Assembly (NCBI GenBank): GCA_030145245.1
Contig: JAQYWC010000005.1
Span: 1-64,000, forward strand
Direction of reading: 5' to 3'
DNA length: 64,000 nucleotides
DNA from: Desulfobacterium sp.
GTDB taxonomy: Bacteria > Desulfobacterota > Desulfobacteria > Desulfobacterales > Desulfobacteraceae
Below, piece by piece: positions 18,155 through 27,359 of the stretch (positions within the stretch are counted from its first letter, which is position 1; the number at the start of each line of letters is the position of its first letter). The position numbers and the translations under genes are program-made. The notes under the pieces are model-generated. The model saw only the letters and a list, made by a program, of their open reading frames with translations, was not told the origin of the DNA and made no database searches.

Positions 18155-19446
18155 AGGCATTAAAAGATCAGGAATATGATGCAATCGTTGTGGGGACAGG
18201 TCCTGGTGGGGCCACAGTTGCCAAGGAGCTTGCCCAGGGGAACCGATCCGTTTTAATGCTCGAATGGGGCAATAATGAACCGGTCAATGGCACAAAGGCC
18301 CAGACCTTACGCAATTTCGGGACACCCGGTAAAAGCGTTCTTTTCACCAATGAGATGCTGACAATGGTTCGGGGGATCACAACCGGGGGAAGCTCTGTTT
18401 ACTACTATGGTACGGTCTTTTATCCACCGGTTGAGATGCTGAAAAGATATAATATCCGGATTGAGGATGAGATTGAAGAAGTAAACAATGAATTACCCAT
18501 AGCCCCCCTGTCCGACAGAATAATGGGGCCCATGGCGAAACGGATCATGAACAGTGCCCGGGAACTTGGGTATGATTGGCAACGAGCACCCAAGTTTATG
18601 TACCAGGACAACTGCCGGCCGGAATGCGAAAAATGCGGTTATGGTTGCCCCCATGGCGCAAAATGGACCGCCAGGCATTTTGTTGAACAGGCCCGGAAGA
18701 ATGGTGCCCGCCTGATCAATGGCGCAAAAGTGACAACGGTTTTAACTGAAAACGGGAAAGCACAGGGTGTTATGTTCAGGCAGGGTCACGCCACCCATCG
18801 GGCGTTTGCCAAACAGGTGGTTTTAGCGGCCGGTGGGATTGGTTCTCCGCTCATTTTAAGGGCATCGGGTTACCCCACTGCCGGACGGGATCTCTTTTAT
18901 GATCCGTTGATCGCAGTCATGGGCACGGTATCAGATATTAAAGGAGGCAGGGAGATCCCAATGGCGTCCTGTGTCCACATGGAAGATGAGGGGTATGTCA
19001 TGTCAGATATGACACTCCCCCCAACCGTATATGGGGTTCTGACCGCCCAGGCGGGCCGGATCAATCAATTACTCAACCATCCCAAAACGTTAACCATCAT
19101 GGTAAAAGCAAAAGACAGTTTAGGCGGGCATTTGTCCAAATCAGGCGGGGTGCGCAAGCTTCTCTCCGATTCGGACAAGCAGAAGCTGACAAGGGGATAT
19201 AAAAGAGCCAGGCAGATTCTCAGAAATGCCGGGGCCGGGAATATCTTTAGAAGCCATTTCCTGGCTGCCCATCCGGGGGGTACTGTGAAAATCAACGAGC
19301 TGGTCAATTCAAATCTTGAAACAGAGATTGAAAATCTTTTTGTGTGCGATTGCTCCGTTATTCCCGAAGCCTGGGGCTTGCCGCCGACATTTACCCTTTT
19401 GTGCCTGGGCAAGCGGCTTGCAAAACATATGAACAAATCATCTTAA
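18151..19446 (+). CDS. GMC-type FAD-dependent oxidoreductase with Cys-rich motif
   Basis: DAIVVGTGPGGATVAKELA Rossmann motif; CRPECEKCGYGCPHGAKWTA; C-terminal HPGGTVKINELVNSNLETEIENLFVCDCSVIPEAWGLPPTFTLLCLGKRLA. Confidence 0.85.
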   Translation: MKALKDQEYDAIVVGTGPGGATVAKELAQGNRSVLMLEWGNNEPVNGTKAQTLRNFGTPGKSVLFTNEMLTMVRGITTGGSSVYYYGTVFYPPVEMLKRYNIRIEDEIEEVNNELPIAPLSDRIMGPMAKRIMNSARELGYDWQRAPKFMYQDNCRPECEKCGYGCPHGAKWTARHFVEQARKNGARLINGAKVTTVLTENGKAQGVMFRQGHATHRAFAKQVVLAAGGIGSPLILRASGYPTAGRDLFYDPLIAVMGTVSDIKGGREIPMASCVHMEDEGYVMSDMTLPPTVYGVLTAQAGRINQLLNHPKTLTIMVKAKDSLGGHLSKSGGVRKLLSDSDKQKLTRGYKRARQILRNAGAGNIFRSHFLAAHPGGTVKINELVNSNLETEIENLFVCDCSVIPEAWGLPPTFTLLCLGKRLAKHMNKSS

Positions 19447-19470
19447 AAATTAATACAGGAGATTTTTCCA

Positions 19471-20913
19471 ATGTCTGGCCTGCAATTTAAAAATGCGTCT
19501 TTTGCTGTTTTTGCCGCCGAAATCATGAAAACACGGGAAGCCAGAACCATTCTGGATTCCACGGTTTCAGATTTTTTTGGCAAATGGGATGGAAACGGTG
19601 ACCTCAAATCCCAATTTGCAAAGCATGCAAAACGGATCATTCAAAGACGGCTGACCCAATCGGAGGACAGACATAATAACCAGGAACTGATGGATCTTTT
19701 ACAACATCCTGAGGTAATGGAATACATAGGGAAAAAGCTGCCGGTATCAATGAACAGCCTGGTGGAAATTGTCCACCTGATGGCTGTTTCACTTGAGAAC
19801 TATCCTGAAGAGAAACAGCAGGAGTTTTTAAATGAAATATTTGCTTCAATCAATGCGGATAAGATCGCCGGAATACTGACCTCCCTGGCAGGAACAATTG
19901 ACACGATTCATAAGAACAATCCAACGATTATCGCAGATAACCTGGTTTCTATCCTGAGACAATTTTTAGAAAATATTGATCTGGGAGAGATAAAAAATCT
20001 GTCTGAGAATTCCAAAACCGATCTGAGAGCCCTTATTACCAGGGTCAACGATCTTTTATTCGAGTTTCCGGCAAAGCTGATCCTGATTCTCTCTTTTATT
20101 CCCGGAATATCAAATACCCTGCTGTTTTTTCTTGAGGATCTGGTCAAAAGATTCAACGCCCTGCCCGCGGATATCTTAACAGATTTGCTGATTTCTTTTT
20201 TTAAAGAGGTGGATGAAAAAACGGTGGGCAGGCTTTTAAACAACCTGGCCGAGTTGATACGGCAGGTTCATACCGGAAGCGCTTTGATCGGTGATCCGGG
20301 GTCTCCCAGGTTCTCAACCGAGTTTGCCCGTAAAACCGGGACGATCTTAAAAGAGATGGACCCTGAACTGCTTTTCAAAGCCGGCAATGCCCTGATTGAT
20401 GGGAAAGAGGCGTTGTTGAAATCACTGTATGATGCGGCCTGGGAAGATCCTGATTTTCCGGAACTTGCACTTAAACAGATGATGGCCACCAAAAACTCAA
20501 AAATCCGGGTGATACAGCAGAAAATTGAGCTGTTGGACGAACTCGGTGAAGAAAAGGCCGGTGCGGCAATCGCAGCCGCCGCTTCAGAATGGAATGCCGA
20601 CGGGTTTGCCGAATTAATTAATTCAGCCTGCAGCATGGCCAACCGGCTCCATCAATCTTCTCCGGATCTTTTAAATGGCTTTGTTACTGAATTTGTAGAT
20701 GCACTTGACCTGTATGAAATTGAGGAAAGCGTGACCTGGATCTCCCGTGATCTCACCGGGACGTTTAAACCGGTAATACAAACCGTGTTGCCCATTGTAG
20801 TCAAAGATCTGGTCGAATGCCTTGCATCGGGAAACAACGGCAATGAAGAACAGATCACCGCCATGCGGACAACCCTGCGCCGTTTTATAATGGATGAGGA
20901 AATTTACCCATGA
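19471..20913 (+). CDS. Hypothetical helical protein (480 aa), no family recognised
   Basis: Long ORF inside the operon, ATGA overlap with the next gene; all-helical appearance. Confidence 0.8.
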   Translation: MSGLQFKNASFAVFAAEIMKTREARTILDSTVSDFFGKWDGNGDLKSQFAKHAKRIIQRRLTQSEDRHNNQELMDLLQHPEVMEYIGKKLPVSMNSLVEIVHLMAVSLENYPEEKQQEFLNEIFASINADKIAGILTSLAGTIDTIHKNNPTIIADNLVSILRQFLENIDLGEIKNLSENSKTDLRALITRVNDLLFEFPAKLILILSFIPGISNTLLFFLEDLVKRFNALPADILTDLLISFFKEVDEKTVGRLLNNLAELIRQVHTGSALIGDPGSPRFSTEFARKTGTILKEMDPELLFKAGNALIDGKEALLKSLYDAAWEDPDFPELALKQMMATKNSKIRVIQQKIELLDELGEEKAGAAIAAAASEWNADGFAELINSACSMANRLHQSSPDLLNGFVTEFVDALDLYEIEESVTWISRDLTGTFKPVIQTVLPIVVKDLVECLASGNNGNEEQITAMRTTLRRFIMDEEIYP

Positions 20914-22064
20914 AAAATGTCTTTCAAGAGGCCGCCACCACCCTTGACATTCCCAGCGTTCAGGAATGGAAAAAAAAGGACAGGAAGGTTGTCGGATATA
21001 CCTGCTCATTCATGCCGGTTGAACCCTTTTACGCCGCAGGTATCCTTCCCCTGCGGCTCCGGGGGATAAATGCCACAAGCATGGAAATAGCAGATTCATA
21101 TTATGGCCCTTTTGTCTGCAGTTTTCCCAAAGCCCTGCTCCAGGTTGCCGGCACCGGGAAATATGGGTTCCTGGATGGAGTGGTCCTGTCAAACGGATGC
21201 GATACCCTGCGCAGGCTTGACGATTGCTGGCGGAAAATGGGCCAGGATATAAAAGGCTCTCTTCCCCCCTGGTTTCATTATCTTGATGTGCCCCATAAAC
21301 CCGACGGCCATGCCTTTGACTGGTATGTCAATCAGATCAAAAAAATGATGGCAGCCATTGAAAAACAGTTTGATGTAACCATTACCCAAGAGAAACTTTA
21401 CCACGCCATAAAGGAGCAGAACCGGGTACGCAGCCTGCTTTGGGAACTTGAGAAGCTGCGGCGAAAAGATGAGCTAAAAGTCACCGGATCGGAAGCCTAC
21501 ACCGCCATCATCGCCGGAACGGTCATGCCAAGGGATATTTATGCCGGCCACCTGTCTGATTTAATAGAAGATATTCAAAACAGAACGGTTGATGTTGCAG
21601 CCAACCGGAAAAGACTATTTCTGAGTGGCAGTGTGTGCGATGATTTTGATCTTATCCATCTGATAGAGCAATCAAATGCTATTGTTGCGGGCGAAAACCT
21701 CTGTTTCGGTGTCCGCAATGATGAAGACATTGTCAGTGAAACAGGAGACCCTGTTGCCGCCCTTGCAGCGAAGTATTTATCCGGTTCGGTCTGCCCCCGG
21801 ATGATGGGCTGGTACCAGGCAAGATCGGCCAGGCTCATGAACAGAATAAAAAATATCAATGTTGACGGCGTTATTTTGCAGAATATCCGGTTCTGCGATC
21901 TTCATGGTTCTGAAAACGGCCTTTTTGAACGTGATCTTGAGAAGAACAGGCTTCCGTCTTTACGAATCGAAAGGGAGTATGGTCCTTTGACTGAGAGCGG
22001 CAGACTGAGAATGAGGGTGGATGCCTTTATTGAACAGCTCTCATCAGGCAATCAAACAAGATAA
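20910..22064 (+). CDS. 2-hydroxyacyl-CoA dehydratase / benzoyl-CoA reductase (HgdB/BcrB) family subunit 1
   Basis: VVGYTCSFMPVEPFYAAGILPLRLRG...DGVVLSNGCDTLRRLDD; HgdB-like fold signature. Confidence 0.85.
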   Translation: MKNVFQEAATTLDIPSVQEWKKKDRKVVGYTCSFMPVEPFYAAGILPLRLRGINATSMEIADSYYGPFVCSFPKALLQVAGTGKYGFLDGVVLSNGCDTLRRLDDCWRKMGQDIKGSLPPWFHYLDVPHKPDGHAFDWYVNQIKKMMAAIEKQFDVTITQEKLYHAIKEQNRVRSLLWELEKLRRKDELKVTGSEAYTAIIAGTVMPRDIYAGHLSDLIEDIQNRTVDVAANRKRLFLSGSVCDDFDLIHLIEQSNAIVAGENLCFGVRNDEDIVSETGDPVAALAAKYLSGSVCPRMMGWYQARSARLMNRIKNINVDGVILQNIRFCDLHGSENGLFERDLEKNRLPSLRIEREYGPLTESGRLRMRVDAFIEQLSSGNQTR

Positions 22065-22073
22065 AGGTGGCCC

Positions 22074-23477
22074 ATGAGACCTGAACTGAAAGAGTACAAC
22101 CTGGACTGGCTTTTTGCTTCAACCTTTAATGTCTCAAAACATCTGTGCAACGCGACCCCCAAAGAGCTCAAATCCATGTTCAAGTATATACCCTACGTAA
22201 GAGGGCTGTTGGAGCCTTTACTCGCCACGGGTAAGCCTGCCATGACATTCCTTGATTTCTTTGGGGATTACTACACCGAAATCACCAATGCCAAGAAAAA
22301 TGGTAAAAAGGTGGTCATGACCACCTTCTGCTTTGATCCTTCCATTTTTTATGCCGTTGACAATGTGGTTCCCGTGACATTGGAGATCGGCACGGCCCTG
22401 ACATCCATGCTCTGGAAACGGGGATCAACCGATTTCATGGATTATTGCACTGAGATCGGGTTTTCGGAAACAGGGTGTTCCTCCCAAAGGGGGGCCATGG
22501 GCGCCTATCTTGCAGGCCTTGGTGCCGACATTGACCTGGTTGCCCTGAACATGGGCGGGGTGTGCGACACCAATTCCAACGCCTATGCTTTTGCGGCTCA
22601 ATATCTTAATGTTCCCTATTACGGGCTTGACTATCCTGCCAACCTCACGTCTGAAGATGTGCAGGAATACCATCATAAAGATTACAGGGCCCTGATCCGG
22701 TTTCTTGAAGAAAATACCGGGTGCAAGTTTGATATTGACCGGCTCAGGGAAGTTCTGGAGGAAAAGAGGAAACAGGATGATCTGATGAATGAGCTGGAGG
22801 AGATGCAGCGCCTTGTGCCCAACCCGGTTCCCGGGATTTATCATATCATGATCTACGCCGGCCGGTTCATCTTTTCCGGCAAAAAGAAATATACAAGGAT
22901 GCTGGGGGAGATGGTTGAGATTGTTCGCAAGAATGCTGAAGAGGGGCGTTCAGGACTGAAAAAAGGGATTGAGAAAAACAGAACCTTTCTTCTCTATATT
23001 GATAACTATGCCCTTGGCATATCAATGGTTGAGTGGTTTGAGAAAAAGGGGATATCCCATATGGGCAGTATTTTATCACGGACATTCACGGAGACCGCCC
23101 CCTATACCACAGGGATTCCCGGAACAACCTATCGCATCGATACCACCACCCTGGACACCATGATCGACACCATGGCGGATATCAATGCAAGAATGCCCAT
23201 GACCCGGACCATAAGAGGCCCCTACGATGCGCCGAACATGTGGCTGGAGGACAGCATCTCCCTTGCAAAAATATATAATGCGGACTGCTGTATTTACAAC
23301 GGGACTCCGGGGTGCAGGAACACATGGTCGAACATCAAACTGCTGACACGGGATCTTGAAGCCTTAGGGTTTCCCACCCATATTGCCTATGCAGACAGCT
23401 TTGACAGCCGGGTGGAGGCATGGGAAACAACTGAGACCCGGCTGGATGAATTTTATAAGATCAGGGGGTTGCTATGA
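22074..23477 (+). CDS. 2-hydroxyacyl-CoA dehydratase / benzoyl-CoA reductase (HgdB/BcrC) family subunit 2
   Basis: KKVVMTTFCFDPSIFYAVDNVVPVTLE...GFSETGCSSQRGAMGAYLAG...DADCCIYNGTPGCRNTWSNIKLLTRDLEALGFPT. Confidence 0.82.
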   Translation: MRPELKEYNLDWLFASTFNVSKHLCNATPKELKSMFKYIPYVRGLLEPLLATGKPAMTFLDFFGDYYTEITNAKKNGKKVVMTTFCFDPSIFYAVDNVVPVTLEIGTALTSMLWKRGSTDFMDYCTEIGFSETGCSSQRGAMGAYLAGLGADIDLVALNMGGVCDTNSNAYAFAAQYLNVPYYGLDYPANLTSEDVQEYHHKDYRALIRFLEENTGCKFDIDRLREVLEEKRKQDDLMNELEEMQRLVPNPVPGIYHIMIYAGRFIFSGKKKYTRMLGEMVEIVRKNAEEGRSGLKKGIEKNRTFLLYIDNYALGISMVEWFEKKGISHMGSILSRTFTETAPYTTGIPGTTYRIDTTTLDTMIDTMADINARMPMTRTIRGPYDAPNMWLEDSISLAKIYNADCCIYNGTPGCRNTWSNIKLLTRDLEALGFPTHIAYADSFDSRVEAWETTETRLDEFYKIRGLL

Positions 23478-24289
23478 GTATTGTTGCGGGATGCGATGTG
23501 GGGTCCCTCACCACCAAGGCCGTCATTATCAAAAACAAACGAGTCATGGATTCCGCGATTATCCGGTCCGGTCCGAAACCGGCGGAATCAGCTGCCAAAG
23601 TAATGGAAAAACTCTTTGATCAAACCGGAATATCCCAAAAGGAGATTGCCTGTTGCGTGGGCACCGGTTACGGCCGCGGGAAAATCCCGTTCATTGACCA
23701 TGCCGTCTCTGAGATCTCATGCCACGGCAAGGGGGCCCAATGGCTTGTTCCCACCGCCAGGACAATCATCGATATCGGGGGGCAGGATTGCAAGGTGATT
23801 AAACTTGATAAACAAGGCAACCTGTTAAAGTTTGTCACCAATGATAAATGTGCTTCCGGTACGGGCCGGTTTCTGGATGTCATGGCCAAGGTTATGAACA
23901 TGGAGGTTTCAGACCTCGGCAGATTATCGGCAAAATCAAGCGCCCCTGTCATCTTTGCCTCGGTCTGCACGGTCTGGGCCCAGGCCGACGTAATAAAGCA
24001 TATCAACTCCAGGCGTCCGGCGGAGGATATCTGTGCGGGCATCAATACCGCCATGGCCAACAGGGTTTCCATGCTGGCAAATACCTTAAAGATCGAAAAC
24101 GATCTCTGCATCACCGGTGGTGTGGCTAAAAATGACGGCGTGGTCAAGGCGTTGGCCAAAATTCTGGGCTGCAGAATTAAGCGCATCAAAAGAACAGATC
24201 CGCAACTGACCGGCGCTGTGGGCGCGGCCCTCTTTGCCCAGGAAAGGCAACAGGCTCTTTTTAATAATCCAAACCGGAGATACCTATGA
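23474..24289 (+). CDS. Acyl-CoA dehydratase activase (BadG/HgdC, ASKHA ATPase) 1
   Basis: GCDVGSLTTKAVII...GTGYGRGKIPF...DIGGQDCKVIKLD...FVTNDKCASGTGRFLDVMA...ITGGVAKNDGVV. Confidence 0.93.
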   Translation: MSIVAGCDVGSLTTKAVIIKNKRVMDSAIIRSGPKPAESAAKVMEKLFDQTGISQKEIACCVGTGYGRGKIPFIDHAVSEISCHGKGAQWLVPTARTIIDIGGQDCKVIKLDKQGNLLKFVTNDKCASGTGRFLDVMAKVMNMEVSDLGRLSAKSSAPVIFASVCTVWAQADVIKHINSRRPAEDICAGINTAMANRVSMLANTLKIENDLCITGGVAKNDGVVKALAKILGCRIKRIKRTDPQLTGAVGAALFAQERQQALFNNPNRRYL

Positions 24290-25062
24290 TAACAGCAGGC
24301 TGTGATGTGGGTTCCAGAACCGCAAAAGCTGTGATCCTTGAAAATAACAAAATACTGGCAAGTGCCGTGATCCCGGCAAAACTGGATCCCGTCCAATCCG
24401 CAGAAAGTGTGATCAAGATCGTACTTGAGCAGACGGATCTTTCCTTAAATAAGATAAAAAAAATAACAGGGACCGGATACGGCCAGCAGGAGATCCCCTT
24501 TGCCCACACGTGTGAATCCGAAATCGTCTGCCATGCCATGGGCGCATCCTGGAACATCCCCTCCGCCAGAATGATTGTCGATATCGGCGGCCAGGATTCA
24601 AAGGCAATCAAGATCGACAACACCGGCAGGGTCGTCCGCTATTCCTATAACGACAAGTGTGCCGCCGGCACAGGCCGGTTCCTTGAAATCATGGCAGATG
24701 CATTAAATGTTGAGCTGGATGAGATGGGCGAATGCGGCAAGTCCTACACAGAGGAGATCAGCATATCCAATCAGTGTGTGATCTTTGCTGAGACCGAAGT
24801 TGTTTCACTGATAAATGAGGGAAAGGAGGTGGCTGATATTTTAAATGCACTCCACTGCTCCTTAGGGAAACGGGTGGCCTCCCAGGCAAGAAGCCTGATC
24901 ATAGAAGAAGATGTGATCATGACAGGCGGTGTCGCCAAAAACATTGGTGTATTTGATGCCTTGTCCCAGGGACTGGGGGTCCAGGTAAAACCCCTTCAGG
25001 GCATTGACCCTCAAATTAACGGCGCCCTGGGTGCCGCGCTGATTGCGGCAAGTTCCCTATGA
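24286..25062 (+). CDS. Acyl-CoA dehydratase activase (BadG/HgdC, ASKHA ATPase) 2
   Basis: GCDVGSRTAKAVIL...GTGYGQQEIPF...DIGGQDSKAIKID...YSYNDKCAAGTGRFLEIMA...MTGGVAKNIGVF. Confidence 0.93.
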   Translation: MITAGCDVGSRTAKAVILENNKILASAVIPAKLDPVQSAESVIKIVLEQTDLSLNKIKKITGTGYGQQEIPFAHTCESEIVCHAMGASWNIPSARMIVDIGGQDSKAIKIDNTGRVVRYSYNDKCAAGTGRFLEIMADALNVELDEMGECGKSYTEEISISNQCVIFAETEVVSLINEGKEVADILNALHCSLGKRVASQARSLIIEEDVIMTGGVAKNIGVFDALSQGLGVQVKPLQGIDPQINGALGAALIAASSL

Positions 25063-25793
25063 AAATCTTCAATCAAATCATTGATGAGATAGCGACCTAT
25101 AAACACCATAAACAAAAGAGTACTTTATACCGGGAGTTTCAGGCAAACGCCGCCAGTACCTGGCCTGAAGCCGGGAAAAGAGATATCATCCTCATGCCTG
25201 ACCTTGCAGTGGAGTTAGGCAGCCCTGGAACCGCTTCCGTCTCATTTATGGTATGGACCGGGGATGGGACCCGCATCAATGATCAAAAGGTCACCCTCCT
25301 GGGACCGGACCTTACTGAAACGTCGGAAAAACAGATCCCTTTTGGCAAAATTGTCATGGCAGAAGTTGAAGGGTTTGATGAAAACAACGCTTTTGACCGG
25401 AACAGGGAGATATACCTGAAAAAATTTGACCTGTCTTTAAAAGGGTATATGCTGAGATCCGCGTCCCACTACATGGCGGAATGGAACCGGATCAGTAAAG
25501 CTGCGATCCAAAACGACTTTTCATTCAACCACCTGGGCAGCGCTCTGATCAGCGAGTACAAGAAAATCGATTATGTGAAATCGGTTGAGGTGATTTTTGT
25601 CACATCATCGGACGATGATGTAAACGAACTGTATAATATGGGAAAACGGTCCGCCCGCATGATCAGCGCCATGTCCAAAATGGTGAATGAGATGAGTTAT
25701 GACTGTTCAGCCTGTGATTATCAGGACCTGTGCCAGGAAGCCCTTGAACTACGCAAGTTAAGAACCCAATTGATGAAAAAGAACAGGAATTGA
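25059..25793 (+). CDS. CO dehydrogenase/acetyl-CoA synthase beta-subunit-related protein
   Basis: IILMPDLAVELGSPGTASVSFMVWTGDGTRINDQKVTLLGPDLTE...VEVIFVTSSDDDVNELYNMGKRSARMISAMSKMVNEMSYDCSACDYQDLCQEALELRKLR; stop/start overlap with both neighbours. Confidence 0.65.
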   Translation: MKIFNQIIDEIATYKHHKQKSTLYREFQANAASTWPEAGKRDIILMPDLAVELGSPGTASVSFMVWTGDGTRINDQKVTLLGPDLTETSEKQIPFGKIVMAEVEGFDENNAFDRNREIYLKKFDLSLKGYMLRSASHYMAEWNRISKAAIQNDFSFNHLGSALISEYKKIDYVKSVEVIFVTSSDDDVNELYNMGKRSARMISAMSKMVNEMSYDCSACDYQDLCQEALELRKLRTQLMKKNRN

Positions 25794-26563
25794 TCCATAT
25801 GCAGGAGAAACCGGTAATCATAGCGGTATGCGGCAAGGGAGGGGTCGGGAAAACCAGCATCAGCGCCCTTATGGTCAGGATGCTGTCCGAAGATCCTTCC
25901 AGAAAAATCCTGGCAATAGATGCTGATCCGGCAGTGGGGCTCTCCTTTCCCCTTGGCATTACGGTTAAAAAAACGGTTGATGATATCAGGAACGATCTAA
26001 TCAGGCGTCTTAAAAACGGTGAGGAATCAAACAAGGACGAGCTGATCAAATCCCTTGATTACGAGCTTTTCAGCGCCCTTGAAGAGAGGGAGAATCTCGC
26101 GTTCCTGGCCATCGGCAGACCCGAAGGCGATGGATGCTATTGCCAGGTCAACGCTCTTTTAAAGGATATCATCAGGGGGATTGCAGGCAATTTCGATTAT
26201 GTGATCATTGATGGGGAAGCAGGCGTTGAGCAGATCAGCCGGAGGGTCATGGAGATGGTGACCCATCTTCTGCTTGTCTCTGATGCCTCGTTAAAGGGGC
26301 GCACAATAGTTGAAACCATTAAACAGGTTGCCCGGGAAAAATGCGCCATCAATAGATCTGGCTTGATATTCAACAAAATGCGAAATCAGGAAGAGATTGA
26401 TGCGGTCCAAGCCAAAACCAAGCTTTTTACCTGTGGCGCAATCCTTGAGAATGATATGATCCGCAATTTCGATCGTGAAGGCCGAAGCTTTTTCGACCTT
26501 CACGACAACGACACCATCACCCAACTGAATACTGCAATAAAAACATTGCTTTCATCTGCTTAA
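25790..26563 (+). CDS. CooC/AcsF-type nickel-insertion (MinD-like) P-loop ATPase
   Basis: IIAVCGKGGVGKTSISALMVRML...ILAIDADPAVGLSFPLG...YVIIDGEAGVEQISRRVM. Confidence 0.85.
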   Translation: MIHMQEKPVIIAVCGKGGVGKTSISALMVRMLSEDPSRKILAIDADPAVGLSFPLGITVKKTVDDIRNDLIRRLKNGEESNKDELIKSLDYELFSALEERENLAFLAIGRPEGDGCYCQVNALLKDIIRGIAGNFDYVIIDGEAGVEQISRRVMEMVTHLLLVSDASLKGRTIVETIKQVAREKCAINRSGLIFNKMRNQEEIDAVQAKTKLFTCGAILENDMIRNFDREGRSFFDLHDNDTITQLNTAIKTLLSSA

Positions 26564-26608
26564 ACACGGCTCCATGTCATAGATTGTCACAAGTTTCCAC
26601 CACAAAGA

Positions 26609-27202
26609 TTACCCACTGGATGCCTCCCATTGCAGATATCTGTCCCGGGACCAGTTCTGGTATTTCATCAACTCCCAGTTTACTTCATGGAGATCAAAAT
26701 CTTCGCTGTCATAGTCACCGCCGGCCCATTCCATTAAATGTTCATGCTCTTCATGATCGGGATTATTCAACACTTTGCAGAATTCAAAATACCCCGGTAC
26801 TCCCCCCACATCCTCGGGCGGGCAGGCTCTGGCGCCATCAAGGACGACAATGTCGGAGTCCGATTCCGGATTGAGATAGCGGCTATCTTCAAGAACAACC
26901 TCATGTCCCCAGCTATCCCCAAAATCGTAGAAATAGCCGAATGTACGACCTTTCTGTTTAATCATATCGACAAGACGGTATTTTCCGCTCTCAAGACCAT
27001 CCTCTTTTGATTCCGGATAATCCGTGTACCGCTTCTTACCAATCGTGATTTCATGGAGATGGCTGTCGGTCCAGCCCATCACAATCTGGATCACATCATG
27101 CAGCCGGTCAAGGGTAATACTGGCCGGCACCACAAAACGCCGCCATATTTCAGGTTCAATATCGAGCAGTCTGATCTTCAGTAAATATGATCGTTCATCC
27201 AT
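26609..27202 (-). CDS. Plasmid pRiA4b ORF-3-like family protein
   Basis: LLKIRLLDIEPEIWRRFVVPASITLDRLHDVIQIVMGWTDSHLHEI...YDFGDSWGHEVVLE...CPPEDVGGVPGYFEF. Confidence 0.9.
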   Translation of the reverse strand: MDERSYLLKIRLLDIEPEIWRRFVVPASITLDRLHDVIQIVMGWTDSHLHEITIGKKRYTDYPESKEDGLESGKYRLVDMIKQKGRTFGYFYDFGDSWGHEVVLEDSRYLNPESDSDIVVLDGARACPPEDVGGVPGYFEFCKVLNNPDHEEHEHLMEWAGGDYDSEDFDLHEVNWELMKYQNWSRDRYLQWEASSG

Positions 27203-27359
27203 GGCACCCTCCCATTGAGCAATACTTTTTATCCAGTTACAAACAATTCAAGCCGGATCTCCCAGTCGCCGGTACGTCGGCCAGTATTCAATATAAAACA
27301 AAATTATTCAACATCTTTCCGTTCAAGCTGATTGAGAACCACCGAATGGCCCCTTTTTC

